A DNA stretch of 64,000 nucleotides from Longibacter salinarum (GTDB lineage: Bacteria > Bacteroidota > Rhodothermia > Rhodothermales > Salinibacteraceae), in the NCBI RefSeq assembly GCF_002554795.1, contig NZ_PDEQ01000007.1, forward strand, positions 62,001 to 126,000. Direction: 5' to 3'. The first letter of the stretch is position 1. Each line of letters begins with the position of its first letter. Both the position numbers and the translations under genes were made by a program. The notes under the pieces were generated by a model. That model did not search any database. It had not been told where the DNA came from and saw nothing but the letters and a program-made list of their open reading frames with translations. Shown here in pieces: positions 1-8,143 of this stretch.

Positions 1-207
1 CAGGTCGCATCGAACGTGAAGTCCGAACTCGACGACAAACTCTCCTACTTCGAAGGCTTCGGCCCGGAGATGGAGGACGTTCGCATGCAGGAGGAGCAGG
101 AAGAGGTATCTCTCGAATACGAGAAGATGCCTGAGCCGACGGAAGTCGCCATTGGCGAGTTCCTGAACAACGAGCTGTACTACCGGAAGCCGTCGGAAGA
201 AGAGTAG
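1..207 (+). CDS. rpoZ: RNA polymerase omega (Rpb6-like) subunit, C-terminal part
   Basis: The reading frame is open from base 1, so the gene begins upstream of the window; 68 residues are visible. Seen: a charged helical stretch, then an acidic region and the ending ELYYRKPSEEE. This resembles the tail of the Bacteroidota-type Rpb6/omega protein, which assists RNA polymerase assembly. The family is usually about 110 residues, so roughly half is missing. Context supports the call, because in related phyla this gene directly precedes coaBC, as here (125 bp gap). The assignment rests on a short C-terminal fragment plus gene order, so confidence is moderate. Confidence 0.6.
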   Translation, partial: QVASNVKSELDDKLSYFEGFGPEMEDVRMQEEQEEVSLEYEKMPEPTEVAIGEFLNNELYYRKPSEEE

Positions 208-331
208 CACTCCGGCAACGGTTTTGGCAGACGCCCGACCGGTGGGTCGACGCGGAGTCTTTCGCTCCCGCGGAGCCTGTCCGACCGGGCGTTTTGCGTT
301 GTAGCCCCCGTCTCCGCTCTGCGTCTGCGTC

Positions 332-1657
332 ATGTCCGACTCGCCTGCGTCTCTTCCGAACCTGTCCCGCCGCCGAATCCTGCTGGGCGTCACCGGCAGC
401 ATCGCCGCCTACAAATCCGCTCTGCTGGTTCGCCTGCTGAAAAAGTCGGGCGCGTACGTGCAGGTTCTGATGACGGAGGGCGCATCCCGCTTCATTTCTC
501 CCCTCACGCTCGGCACGCTGTCGGAGCGCGAGGTCCTGACGGAGATATTCCCCGAGGGCCCATCCTCGGAGGACGGTGGCTGGACGAAGCACGTGGACCT
601 CGGCCTGTGGGCAGACCTGCTCGTCGTCGCCCCCGCTACGGCGCAGACACTCGCGAAACTTGCGCACGGGTTTTGCGACTCGATGCTGACGGCCACCGCG
701 CTGTCGGCCCGATGCCCGATGATGGTGTGTCCCGCGATGGATCGCGACATGTACACGCATCCATCGACGCAGCGCAACCTTACCCTTCTTCGCGAGGATG
801 GGCATATCGTGATGCCCGCCGCCCACGGCGAGCTCGCCAGCGGCCTCGTCGGACAGGGGCGAATGCCGGAGCCGAACGCCATCGTTCAGCGCATCGCCCA
901 TGAGCTCGAAGATCGCGCTTTTGCCGCGGATCGGGATGCGCACGAGAAGGCCCCGAACGAAACACGTGCGGTGGAGAAGCCGAACGATTCTCTGGACGGG
1001 AAACGCGTACTCGTCACGGCCGGCCCTACGCAGGAGCCTGTCGACCCCGTTCGGATGCTGACGAACCCGTCCACCGGCACCATGGGCTTCGAGGTCGCGC
1101 GCGAAGCGGCCCGACGCGGTGCCGACGTAACGCTCGTGGCCGGACCGACCTCGCTCGACACGCCGCCCGGCGTTACGCGCGTCGATGTGCGCACGACCGA
1201 AGAGATGCACGAGGCCGTTCAGTCGCGCCGCGAAGAGGTCGACCTGGTCGTGATGGCCGCAGCCGTTGCTGATTACACGCCGAAGAATCCGTCCGACTCG
1301 AAACAAAAGAAGGAAGACGGCAACCTGGTGTTGCACCTTCGGCGAACACCCGATATTCTGAAAACCCTGGGCGAGCACAAACAGCCGGGACAAACACTGG
1401 TCGGCTTCGCCTTGGAAACCGACGACGGACCGGCGAACGCCCGGCGGAAGATCGAGCGGAAGAACCTCGACTGGATCGTCCTCAACGACCCGAAGGAAGA
1501 GGGCGCGGGCTTTGGCACGAAAACCAATCGCGTCACGCTCTTCCATCGCGACGGATACGCCGAGGAGGTGCCGCTACAATCAAAATCTCAGGTCGCGCGC
1601 ATTCTTCTCGATCGCGTCACCGCGTCGGTCCCCGAACCATCCGGCGAGACGCCCTGA
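332..1657 (+). CDS. coaBC: Bifunctional phosphopantothenoylcysteine decarboxylase / phosphopantothenate-cysteine ligase
   Basis: Makes 4'-phosphopantetheine in coenzyme A synthesis: CoaB joins cysteine to phosphopantothenate and CoaC decarboxylates the product using FMN. The N-terminal flavoprotein half (about residues 14-190) shows GVTGSIAAYKSALLVRL, the likely catalytic His in KHVDLGLWADLLVVAPAT, and PAMDRDMY in place of the textbook PxMNxxMW motif. The ligase half (about 222-430) shows VLVTAGPTQEPVDPVR, NPSTGTMG, MAAAVADYTP and the lysine-bearing RKIERKNLDWIVLND. The length of 441 aa is slightly above the usual 400, because of an acidic linker between domains around residues 190-220. The ATG at 332 puts the flavin motif at the normal distance from the start. 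It lies upstream of the glycosylase gene with a 49 bp gap. Confidence 0.95.
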   Translation: MSDSPASLPNLSRRRILLGVTGSIAAYKSALLVRLLKKSGAYVQVLMTEGASRFISPLTLGTLSEREVLTEIFPEGPSSEDGGWTKHVDLGLWADLLVVAPATAQTLAKLAHGFCDSMLTATALSARCPMMVCPAMDRDMYTHPSTQRNLTLLREDGHIVMPAAHGELASGLVGQGRMPEPNAIVQRIAHELEDRAFAADRDAHEKAPNETRAVEKPNDSLDGKRVLVTAGPTQEPVDPVRMLTNPSTGTMGFEVAREAARRGADVTLVAGPTSLDTPPGVTRVDVRTTEEMHEAVQSRREEVDLVVMAAAVADYTPKNPSDSKQKKEDGNLVLHLRRTPDILKTLGEHKQPGQTLVGFALETDDGPANARRKIERKNLDWIVLNDPKEEGAGFGTKTNRVTLFHRDGYAEEVPLQSKSQVARILLDRVTASVPEPSGETP

Positions 1658-1706
1658 CTTGCAACCTCGACGAACGACCTACTAAGCTCTTCACTCTTCC
1701 CTCCCG

Positions 1707-2678
1707 ATGCGTTCTCTCCTCCAAGAATTGCGCGGCGTCATCGAGCGCGAGGCGTCCCTCCACGGACCGCTCGTGCCCCTTGATGCTCCGCCGACCGATA
1801 CGGACGAGGATGCTTCGGCTACCGAGGATGACGCTCCCACGGTGAACGAGTCTTCTCCGTCAAACACGTACTCGCAGCCGGGTGAGGCAGCCACGGACGA
1901 TGCATCCAGCGTAGACGCCGACGACCTGCCGGCTCCGTCCACCGCGTCCGATGCCTCCGCCGGGGACGCCCTTTCTTCCACTTCTTCCTCCAACGACGCC
2001 TCCATGCCCAACCAGGACCTGTTCGGCAACGAAGTCGATCCCACCGAAGACCCGTCCCGCCCCCCGAGCGAACGGATCGAAGCGCTCATTCCTGACGACG
2101 CGCCGTACAAGGATATCGACTCGCTGGCGGAACTGGAGAAATGGGTTGCAGAGAACACACTCGTTCCGATCGACGAGGACCGCAAGAACCCCGTCTTCGG
2201 CGTGGGCGACCCGAACGCCGACCTTTTGATCATTGGGGAGGCTCCCGGCGCAAACGAAGACGAGCAGGGAGAGCCGTTTGTCGGCCGTGCGGGCAAGCTT
2301 CTCGACAAAATCCTGCAGGCGATCGAATTTGACCGACAGGACGTCTACATCGCCAATATCCTGAAGAGCCGTCCGCCGAATAACCGGGATCCGCTCGCCG
2401 AGGAAGTCGAAGCCCATATCCCGATTCTCTATAAACAGATTGCACTCATCCAGCCTGCGATTATCTTGTGTGTGGGCAAAGTGGCAACCAACACAATGCT
2501 TGACCGGAGGTCATCTCTCGGTTCGCTTCGCGAGAAAGAACATGACTTCTACGGCATCCCGCTCTATGCGACGTACCACCCGGCCGCCCTGCTCCGCAAC
2601 TCGAACTGGAAGCGTCCCACGTGGGAGGACGTCAAGCTAGTTCGGACGCGCTACGATGAACTCACCGGCACGTCCTGA
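1707..2678 (+). CDS. Uracil-DNA glycosylase, family 4, lacking the iron-sulfur cysteines
   Basis: Predicted to remove uracil from DNA in base excision repair. The C-terminal half has the family 4 signatures: [20 protein letters not shown] starting near residue 177, SRPPNNRDP, and the TYHPAALLR motif near the end. Family 4 enzymes normally carry a 4Fe-4S cluster held by four cysteines (a CxxC before the catalytic motif, one in KCRPPGNR, one in the following helix). Here these places read as non-cysteine residues: no CxxC, KSRPPNNR, and EAHIPIL. The only cysteine nearby is in ILCVGKVA. About 140 N-terminal residues are low-complexity and acidic (D, E, S, A rich), an extension not usual in the family. 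Fold assignment is confident; cofactor loss is inferred by comparison with remembered family sequences. Confidence 0.88.
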   Translation: MRSLLQELRGVIEREASLHGPLVPLDAPPTDTDEDASATEDDAPTVNESSPSNTYSQPGEAATDDASSVDADDLPAPSTASDASAGDALSSTSSSNDASMPNQDLFGNEVDPTEDPSRPPSERIEALIPDDAPYKDIDSLAELEKWVAENTLVPIDEDRKNPVFGVGDPNADLLIIGEAPGANEDEQGEPFVGRAGKLLDKILQAIEFDRQDVYIANILKSRPPNNRDPLAEEVEAHIPILYKQIALIQPAIILCVGKVATNTMLDRRSSLGSLREKEHDFYGIPLYATYHPAALLRNSNWKRPTWEDVKLVRTRYDELTGTS

Positions 2679-2789
2679 CGGCGCCTGACCTGCTGGCCGC
2701 CCCATCCGTCTCCGGCGACCGGCACACCTCGTTTTCCACATCAGACGGCCCCTCCCGAGCGCTCCCAAATTCCTCTGCCCGTTTTCGCC

Positions 2790-4388
2790 ATGGCCGACTC
2801 CGGCGATCAGTCCAAATCCCCGCGCATGAACATCGACGACACGTCGCGCCCGTCGTACCCGCTCGACAAGATGCGGGGACGGCAGAGCGATCGGCGGCGT
2901 CAGCAGGCCGATGCTGTGCACAAAAAGTCGGGACGGGTGCCACCGCAGGCCACGGACGTGGAAATGTCCGTCCTCGGCGCGATGCTGATCGAGCGCGAGG
3001 CCATTCCGAAGGCGATTGAGGTGCTTCCGCCCGAGGCGTTCTACAGCAGCAAGCACCAGAAAATCTACGAGTCGATCCTCAACCTCTTCGAGCGGGGCAA
3101 CCCGGTTGACCTCGTCACGCTGACGGAGGAACTGAAACGTCGCGACGCTCTCGAGGAAATCGGCGGAGCCTATTACCTGACGGAGCTGACGACGCAGGTG
3201 GCCTCGGCAGCGAACGTCGAGTACCACGCCCGGATCATCGCGGAGAAATCGCTGCTCCGCAAGATGATTGAGAAAATGACGACCCTCGTCGGCCAGGCCT
3301 ACGAGTCCGGCGCCGATGCCTTCGAACTGCTCGACCAGGCCGAGAGCGAGATCTTCTCCATCTCCGACACGCAGCTCCGGAAGGCGGCGTCTCCGCTCAA
3401 CGACGTGGTGAAAGACACGCTCGAGCGGCTGGAGTCCATTCACGGGCAGAAGGGCGGCATCACGGGCGTCCCGAGCGGCTTTACGAAGCTCGACGACATG
3501 ACGAGTGGATGGCAACCGTCCGATCTCATCATCATCGCGGCGCGGCCCTCGATGGGTAAGACGGCGTTCAGCCTTGCCGCCGCGATGAACGCCGCGATGC
3601 ACCCGACAAACCCGGCCGGCGTGGCGATTTTCTCGCTGGAGATGGGCGCGCAGCAGTTGGCTCAGCGTCTCCTCACGTCCGAGGCCCGCGTCGATGCGCA
3701 GCGTGCGCGAACGGGTCGCATGAAAGATGACGACTGGCAGCGACTCGCCCGCGCGGCCGGTAAGCTGAGCGAAGCCAACATCTTTATCGACGACACGCCC
3801 GGACTCAGCGTGCTCGAGCTCCGCGCAAAGTGCCGGCGCCTGAAGGCGGAGCACGACATCGGCCTTGTCGTGGTTGACTATCTGCAGCTGATGCAGGCCT
3901 CCGGTGCTGTTCGCAGCGGCGCCAACCGTGAACAGGAGATCGCCCACATCTCACGGTCGCTGAAGGGGCTGGCGAAAGAGTTGAGCCTGCCGGTCATCGC
4001 GCTGTCGCAGCTCAACCGTAGCGTCGAGAACCGCGGCGGCGACAAGCGCCCGCAGCTTTCGGACCTTCGCGAGTCCGGATCGATCGAGCAGGATGCCGAC
4101 GTCGTGTCGTTCATCTACCGTGCCGAGCGCTACGGCATCACGGTGGACGAGAACGGCAACTCCACCGAAGGAATCGCCGAGCTCATCATCGGGAAACAGC
4201 GCAACGGTCCGATCGGCACGGTCGAACTGGCCTTCATCGACCGGTACGCGCTGTTCGAGAACCTCACCTCCCGCTACAACGACAACGACCAGGGCGGCTT
4301 CGGCGGAGGAGACGATTACGGCGGAGGAGACGGCTACAACGGCCAGGACGGCGGCGGCAACAGCTTCGAGGACGACGCGCCGTTCTAA
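2790..4388 (+). CDS. dnaB: Replicative DNA helicase DnaB
   Basis: Hexameric 5'-3' helicase that unwinds DNA at the replication fork. The N-terminal domain (about residues 50-150) begins PQATDVEMSVLGAMLIE. The RecA-like core has the Walker A sequence ARPSMGKTAF (about residue 250), followed by IFSLEMGAQQLAQRL, the Walker B-like VVVDYLQLMQ and DLRESGSIEQDADVV. The C-terminus is a glycine/aspartate/tyrosine-rich disordered tail (residues 493-532) ending in FEDDAPF, resembling the acidic tips that bind partners in single-strand binding proteins. The length of 532 aa is normal apart from the tail and a 45-residue basic lead. No intein is seen. It follows the glycosylase gene after 111 bp. Confidence 0.96.
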   Translation: MADSGDQSKSPRMNIDDTSRPSYPLDKMRGRQSDRRRQQADAVHKKSGRVPPQATDVEMSVLGAMLIEREAIPKAIEVLPPEAFYSSKHQKIYESILNLFERGNPVDLVTLTEELKRRDALEEIGGAYYLTELTTQVASAANVEYHARIIAEKSLLRKMIEKMTTLVGQAYESGADAFELLDQAESEIFSISDTQLRKAASPLNDVVKDTLERLESIHGQKGGITGVPSGFTKLDDMTSGWQPSDLIIIAARPSMGKTAFSLAAAMNAAMHPTNPAGVAIFSLEMGAQQLAQRLLTSEARVDAQRARTGRMKDDDWQRLARAAGKLSEANIFIDDTPGLSVLELRAKCRRLKAEHDIGLVVVDYLQLMQASGAVRSGANREQEIAHISRSLKGLAKELSLPVIALSQLNRSVENRGGDKRPQLSDLRESGSIEQDADVVSFIYRAERYGITVDENGNSTEGIAELIIGKQRNGPIGTVELAFIDRYALFENLTSRYNDNDQGGFGGGDDYGGGDGYNGQDGGGNSFEDDAPF

Positions 4389-4390
4389 TT

Positions 4391-4425
4391 CGAAATGCGA
4401 AGTGCGAAATGCGAAATGCGAAGTG
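4391..4425. repeat. Heptad repeat tract (GCGAART family)
   Basis: Directly after the dnaB stop codon there are about five copies of a 7-bp unit, GCGAAGT or GCGAAAT, in perfect register. The same family occurs at 29861, 44346, 48194 (opposite strand) and 62745. No function is visible. Confidence 0.85.
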
Positions 4426-4434
4426 GTACAAATA

Positions 4435-4471
4435 AAAAACGCGCCCGTCGGAAGTAGCTTCCGGGGCGCGT
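4435..4471 (-). terminator. Rho-independent terminator, copy 1 of a duplicated 37-bp unit
   Basis: A hairpin with arms ACGCGCC/GGCGCGT and an inner stem GGAAG/CTTCC. Read on the minus strand it is followed by six T residues, so it should end hepT transcription. It is identical over 37 bp to the hairpin at 5199-5235. Confidence 0.8.
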
Positions 4472-4494
4472 ACGTCGTTCGGGGCTTCCCTAAA

Positions 4495-4809
4495 TCAACC
4501 CTTTCCAGAAAGCCGATCTTTCAGCAAGGGAACGTCATTCTGGACAACTTCCAGATCTATGTTGAGGTAATCATGAGCGAGACGGTTACGCATTCCGATA
4601 ACAGCACGCCACGGTACCTCACTTACACGTCTACGAAAAGACTCCGATAGCTGACGGCTTGCCTCTCCAATGATTTCGATCTGCCGAACCGTCGCATCCT
4701 GGAGCATCCGATTCTCTTCAAAGGTTTGCCGGTCCACACCGCGAGTGTACTCTTCAATCTGGTGGATTGCGTCCATGATGTGCTCCACATACACTCGATC
4801 TGTCTTCAT
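4495..4809 (-). CDS. hepT: HepT-like ribonuclease toxin (DUF86)
   Basis: HEPN-domain RNase, the toxin partner of a MntA-type nucleotidyltransferase in type VII toxin-antitoxin systems. Seen: an all-helical sequence of about 104 residues with the catalytic motif Rx4HxY as RNRLAHDY, and the typical start MKTDRVYVEHIMDAI. A start three codons upstream (4818) is possible; the internal ATG at 4809 matches the family better. It overlaps the end of the nucleotidyltransferase gene by about 56 bp, so the two are translationally linked. In known systems the partner adds AMP to the tyrosine of this motif and neutralises it. The pair lies between two identical terminators, which suggests insertion. Confidence 0.88.
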   Translation of the reverse strand: MKTDRVYVEHIMDAIHQIEEYTRGVDRQTFEENRMLQDATVRQIEIIGEASRQLSESFRRRVSEVPWRAVIGMRNRLAHDYLNIDLEVVQNDVPLLKDRLSGKG

Positions 4810-5110
4810 AGAGCACAACCCGATCTTTTTCTAGATATGGGCGGATGTGGGGGCTGACAGAGCGTTCGGTCACGAGCTCCACGCGAGCTCCGAGCGTCTC
4901 CGATAATTCTTGCTCAAGTTCGAACCACTTCAACCCGAGAGCGGGGCGCTCCGACGCGGGACGCAAATCGACAAGTACATCGACATCACTGTTCGCATCG
5001 TGCTCCTCCCGGGCGACGGACCCGTACAGCGAAATGCGGGACGCAAAGGGACGAAGCGCCGGGACGACCACCTCTCGTACACGGTCAATGGTCAGCGTCG
5101 GAGGCGACAT
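4754..5110 (-). CDS. mntA: MntA-like minimal nucleotidyltransferase antitoxin
   Basis: Minimal nucleotidyltransferase expected to AMPylate and silence HepT. Seen: the NT-fold motif GSx10DxD as GSVAREEHDANSDVD, with the third acidic strand likely in RVELVTE. The start is taken at the ATG at 5110 (MSPPTLTIDRVREVV), which fits family length; the longer frame upstream to 5191 has no family resemblance. This gives 118 residues. The last 16 residues (SSVCGAHHGRNPPD region) lie in the part overlapping hepT and look unconserved. Upstream lies the second copy of the terminator and then tRNA-Cys. Whether the pair is active cannot be told from sequence. Confidence 0.88.
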   Translation of the reverse strand: MSPPTLTIDRVREVVVPALRPFASRISLYGSVAREEHDANSDVDVLVDLRPASERPALGLKWFELEQELSETLGARVELVTERSVSPHIRPYLEKDRVVLYEDRSSVCGAHHGRNPPD

Positions 5111-5198
5111 GAGAAATTGTAAACGAGCTTGAAGCGACAGTCCGAGGGTGAAGCCGTTCGTTGCAACACACTCAATATACGTGTACGCCACCCAAACG

Positions 5199-5235
5199 AA
5201 AAACGCGCCCGTCGGAAGTAGCTTCCGGGGCGCGT
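5199..5235 (-). terminator. Rho-independent terminator, copy 2, downstream of tRNA-Cys
   Basis: Identical 37-bp copy of the hairpin at 4435-4471. On the minus strand it ends in five T residues and sits 22 bp past the tRNA-Cys 3' end, the natural place for the tRNA terminator. This copy is probably the original. Confidence 0.8.
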
Positions 5236-5256
5236 TTCGTTATTGCCGTAAGTCTG

Positions 5257-5327
5257 AGGTGACGGGCGGATTCGAACCGCCGTACGAGGCTTTGCAGGCC
5301 TCTGCCTAACCCCTCGGCCACGTCACC
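5257..5327 (-). tRNA. tRNA-Cys (anticodon GCA)
   Basis: The minus strand folds as a complete tRNA: acceptor arms GGTGACG/CGTCACC, a D arm, anticodon loop with GCA flanked by CT and AA, and T loop GGTTCGAATCC. The discriminator base is T (U73), an identity element of tRNA-Cys. The CCA end is not encoded (TCA follows), so it must be added after transcription. Confidence 0.95.
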
Positions 5328-5492
5328 TTCTGGGGACGGAACGGGGCGGGGGTCGCCGCTCCGCTCGTGCGATATCTAGGAATGCATGCCCCTCTGGACG
5401 GTTCCGACCGCGCTCCCTACATCCACTCTATTTTCGAAGAGCATCGCTCGAACAAACCGTGGAAATCGTTTCCGATCAATGCTCCCCCGGTT

Positions 5493-6200
5493 TTACACCC
5501 ATCCCTTCTCCTTCGCCTCCCGGTAGCCTTTCGCGCGAAGCTTAGACGCCGGGTTGTCGAGTTGTCCGTAGCCCCACTCGTGGAGTTCGGAGCGATCGCC
5601 GTTGTAATCCGTGTGGCTCATCACGCGGACGGTCTCCAGTACATCGCATCCCGCGACCGTCACAAGGTCTGCCGCAAGCTTCCACGTCTCCGCCTTCGTG
5701 AGGTACATCAGCGGCGTGTGGATGCGCAGGTCTTCATCCATGGCCAGCGATAGGCTCGTCTGCATCGAGTCGATGAAGACGCGGCGGCAGTCCGGGTAGC
5801 CGCTGTAGTCCGTCTGGCACATCCCGCCGACAAGGTCATGGATGCCGCGGTTGTACGCGTAGCTCGCGGCCGTGCTGAGAAAGAGCGCATTGCGCCCCGG
5901 GACGAAGCTCGCGGGCAGGTCCTCATTCCGCTCGTGCGCGGCGCTCATGTCCTTCTCGTGCTCCGTCAGCGCCGAGCCGGAGAGCGTGCCCTCCATGTCG
6001 ATGATCTCAAACGGGACATCCGCCTTTACCGCAATCTTGCGCGCCTGCTCCGTCTCGACCGCGTGCTTCTGCCCGTAGTGAAACCCGAGCGCGTGGACCG
6101 ACGCGAATCGGTCGAGCGCCCAGAACAGGCACGTCGTAGAGTCCTGCCCGCCGGAAAAGAGCACGAGCGCGGAGCGGTCGGTGGAATCGGGGTGCGGCAT
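5493..6200 (-). CDS. queC: QueC-type 7-cyano-7-deazaguanine synthase lacking the zinc cysteines
   Basis: QueC converts carboxydeazaguanine to preQ0 with ATP and ammonia, for queuosine in tRNA. Seen: PP-loop SGGQDSTTCL near residues 16-25, FVPGRNALFL, the family block GGMCQTDYSGYPDCRR and the KAETWKLAADL helix. The C-terminal segment normally carries four zinc-binding cysteines in a pattern like HTCY...GYGCGxCPACxLRAKG. Here the same segment reads SHTDYNGD and GYGQLDNPASKLRAKGY, so all four cysteines are replaced (D, Q, N, S) while flanking residues match. The 235 aa length is normal. Minus-strand neighbours are the OmpA-type gene upstream and tRNA-Cys downstream; no other queuosine genes are in the window. 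Function without zinc is uncertain. Confidence 0.85.
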   Translation of the reverse strand: MPHPDSTDRSALVLFSGGQDSTTCLFWALDRFASVHALGFHYGQKHAVETEQARKIAVKADVPFEIIDMEGTLSGSALTEHEKDMSAAHERNEDLPASFVPGRNALFLSTAASYAYNRGIHDLVGGMCQTDYSGYPDCRRVFIDSMQTSLSLAMDEDLRIHTPLMYLTKAETWKLAADLVTVAGCDVLETVRVMSHTDYNGDRSELHEWGYGQLDNPASKLRAKGYREAKEKGWV

Positions 6201-6290
6201 AGAGAGAATGGTACGGGTCAGGAAAGGTCGACATTGGAAACGTGGACGACACCAAGCAGCGAAAACACATTTGTGCTCGACAGAGCAGGG

Positions 6291-7850
6291 CTACTCCGCA
6301 ACAGCGATTTCCACGCGGCGGTTGAGGCGGCGACCGGCGTCCGTCTGGTTGCTTGCGACCGGGCGCGTCTCGCCGTAGCCGGCTGTGTCCAGCCGATCGG
6401 CCTCGATTCCGTGCTCGGTGAGCCAGCGCTTGACGGCTTCCGCGCGTTTCTGAGAGAGCAAACGGTTGGATTCAGCGCCACCCTCGCTGTCGGTGTGGCC
6501 CTCTATGACGAATCGCGTGTCGGATCGGTTCTGCATAACCCGCTGCACAGCCTGCAGGGTCGGCTCGGATTCAGCCTGGATCGTCGCCGAACCCGTGTCG
6601 AACAGAATGTTGCGCAGTCGGACGCGGCCCTCGGCGTTCAGGTTTTCTTCGATCTGAGACGTTTCGCTCTGTGGAGCGAGTTGCAAATCGACGGTCACCT
6701 CCGTGCCCGCTTTGAGGTCGACCGGCTCCGACGTAGAGGAAAATCCAGGTTTCGCGGCCCGCGCCACCACGAGGCCCGCCGGCACGTCGGGAAGGTGGTA
6801 TCGTCCGTCTTGGTCCGTTTCGACTGCGTCCAGTGCGGAGGACACGAGGACGCCCGGCAGCGGGGCTCCAGTTTTCGCGTGTGTTACACGGCCGCGCAGC
6901 GTTCCCGTCGAGGGAAACGTGTCGGGGTTGACGAGCACCTGGACGAAGTCGATCGCGAAGCCATCTCCCGCTCCCGTCGTCGGATCGTCGATTCGCAGCG
7001 AGAGACGGCCATCCTCCAGAAGATCATGGTAACCGGGAAGGATTTCGACGGTGACGAGCTTCCCGATCGGGCCGGTTTGATTGAGCGCGTTCAGCACTTC
7101 TTCCATCACCGGATACCGTTCCCCGTCGAGCGTCACCTGATACGTCGACCCAAAACGCGGGGCCTGAAAGTCGTCGAGAAAGAGCTGCAGCGCCACGGTT
7201 TCCACTTCAATGCCACTCAGGTCCGTCGTCATCTCAATGGCTTCAGCGGGCTCTGCCACCTGCGAGTAGCCGTCCTGCCCTTCCGGCGGCGAGCCATCGT
7301 AGCCCGTGCCGATCATAATGCGATCCGTTCCGGCGGGGTCGCTTTCCTCCGGCTCGAACGGGTACGCGTGCGGTGGCGTCGAGCGCCCCGAGAACGGCGT
7401 AAAGCCCCACGGCCACCCGAACCCGAGATTGTCGATGTCGCCGACGCGCACCAGCAGATCCGCCAGTACGGTGTCCCGTGTGGTAAATGTCGGCTGCGCC
7501 CAGTTGTCCGGCCAGCTGCGCGCCTGCTTCACTCCGGAAACCGTTCGGGCGTTGGGCTGGGCATCCGGGACGCGCGTCTTCAGCCAACACCGGGCCTTCT
7601 CCCCCTGCACGCCAGGCTCTACGTACGTAAACGCAGCACACTGAGGCTCATCTGCGCATCGCCGCGCACACTGCTCGGGCGGGCCATTCATCTCGATCGA
7701 GCGGTAGTCCGCACCAGGTCGATCCGTCTTCGGCTCGATGGTCATGCCGTCTACCTGTGCCCGCGCACCGGGCACCGCAATCACAGCGAAAATAACTACA
7801 CTGATGAATGCAAGCGAGACGGAGACGTTGAGATGGCCAGACATGAACAC
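6291..7850 (-). CDS. Secreted PAN / carboxypeptidase-regulatory / OmpA domain protein
   Basis: A 519-aa exported protein predicted to anchor to peptidoglycan at the outer membrane. Domains in order: signal peptide (residues 1-32, cleavage near ARA-Q); a cysteine-containing PAN/apple-like segment (about 36-115, with CARRCADEPQCAAFTYVE); a beta-rich region (120-305) with YDGSPPEGQDGYSQVAE, probably a carbohydrate-binding-like or jelly-roll fold that I cannot name; a CarboxypepD_reg-like Ig fold (about 312-390, GTLRGRVTHAKTGAPLPGV); and a C-terminal OmpA domain (about 400-519, with GHTDSEGGAESNRLLSQKRAEAV and the peptidoglycan-binding RRLNRRVEIAV). PAN domains bind protein or sugar, so adhesion or matrix attachment is plausible. 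It stands alone, 90 bp upstream of queC. Confidence 0.8.
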   Translation of the reverse strand: MFMSGHLNVSVSLAFISVVIFAVIAVPGARAQVDGMTIEPKTDRPGADYRSIEMNGPPEQCARRCADEPQCAAFTYVEPGVQGEKARCWLKTRVPDAQPNARTVSGVKQARSWPDNWAQPTFTTRDTVLADLLVRVGDIDNLGFGWPWGFTPFSGRSTPPHAYPFEPEESDPAGTDRIMIGTGYDGSPPEGQDGYSQVAEPAEAIEMTTDLSGIEVETVALQLFLDDFQAPRFGSTYQVTLDGERYPVMEEVLNALNQTGPIGKLVTVEILPGYHDLLEDGRLSLRIDDPTTGAGDGFAIDFVQVLVNPDTFPSTGTLRGRVTHAKTGAPLPGVLVSSALDAVETDQDGRYHLPDVPAGLVVARAAKPGFSSTSEPVDLKAGTEVTVDLQLAPQSETSQIEENLNAEGRVRLRNILFDTGSATIQAESEPTLQAVQRVMQNRSDTRFVIEGHTDSEGGAESNRLLSQKRAEAVKRWLTEHGIEADRLDTAGYGETRPVASNQTDAGRRLNRRVEIAVAE

Positions 7851-8074
7851 GGACGCGTGGGCGAAGGGGAAGAGAACCCCGGGCGACAGAAACAGAGCGA
7901 TGGCTAAACATCGACGGCCCGAGTCACGAATTCAACCCGGCTGCCGAGTCCGACGGATCGCTGCGTGTTCGCCGGGCTAATCAAAAAAATCGGTCCCTCC
8001 AGTCGAACTGAAAGAAGCGCAGGCTGCCCTACCGCTGGAAGAGGCAGAAAGGGCCGACAACAAGAGTGTTTAAC

Positions 8075-8103
8075 GGCGGGCCCGGCAGGATTCGAACCTG
8101 CGG
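8075..8103 (-). pseudogene. tRNA-Arg 3'-end fragment (likely attachment-site duplicate)
   Basis: Twenty-nine bases match the T arm and 3' acceptor end of the complete tRNA-Arg gene (10376-10404) with one mismatch, at 8079. The rest of the tRNA is absent. It has the same orientation, as left behind when an element integrates into the 3' end of a tRNA gene. Confidence 0.8.
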
Positions 8104-8143
8104 ATTCGGATGGAGAGACATATTTATGAGGTACGACGTCACC

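Noticed and set aside
4754-5191. The longer form of MntA starting at 5191
   Set aside because: The first 27 residues do not match the nucleotidyltransferase family; the ATG at 5110 restores the usual length.
5838-7907. A long open frame (over 600 codons) on the + strand opposite queC and the OmpA-type gene
   Set aside because: The translation is very rich in arginine and histidine, with no domains; it mirrors the two well-supported minus-strand genes and exists because of high GC content.
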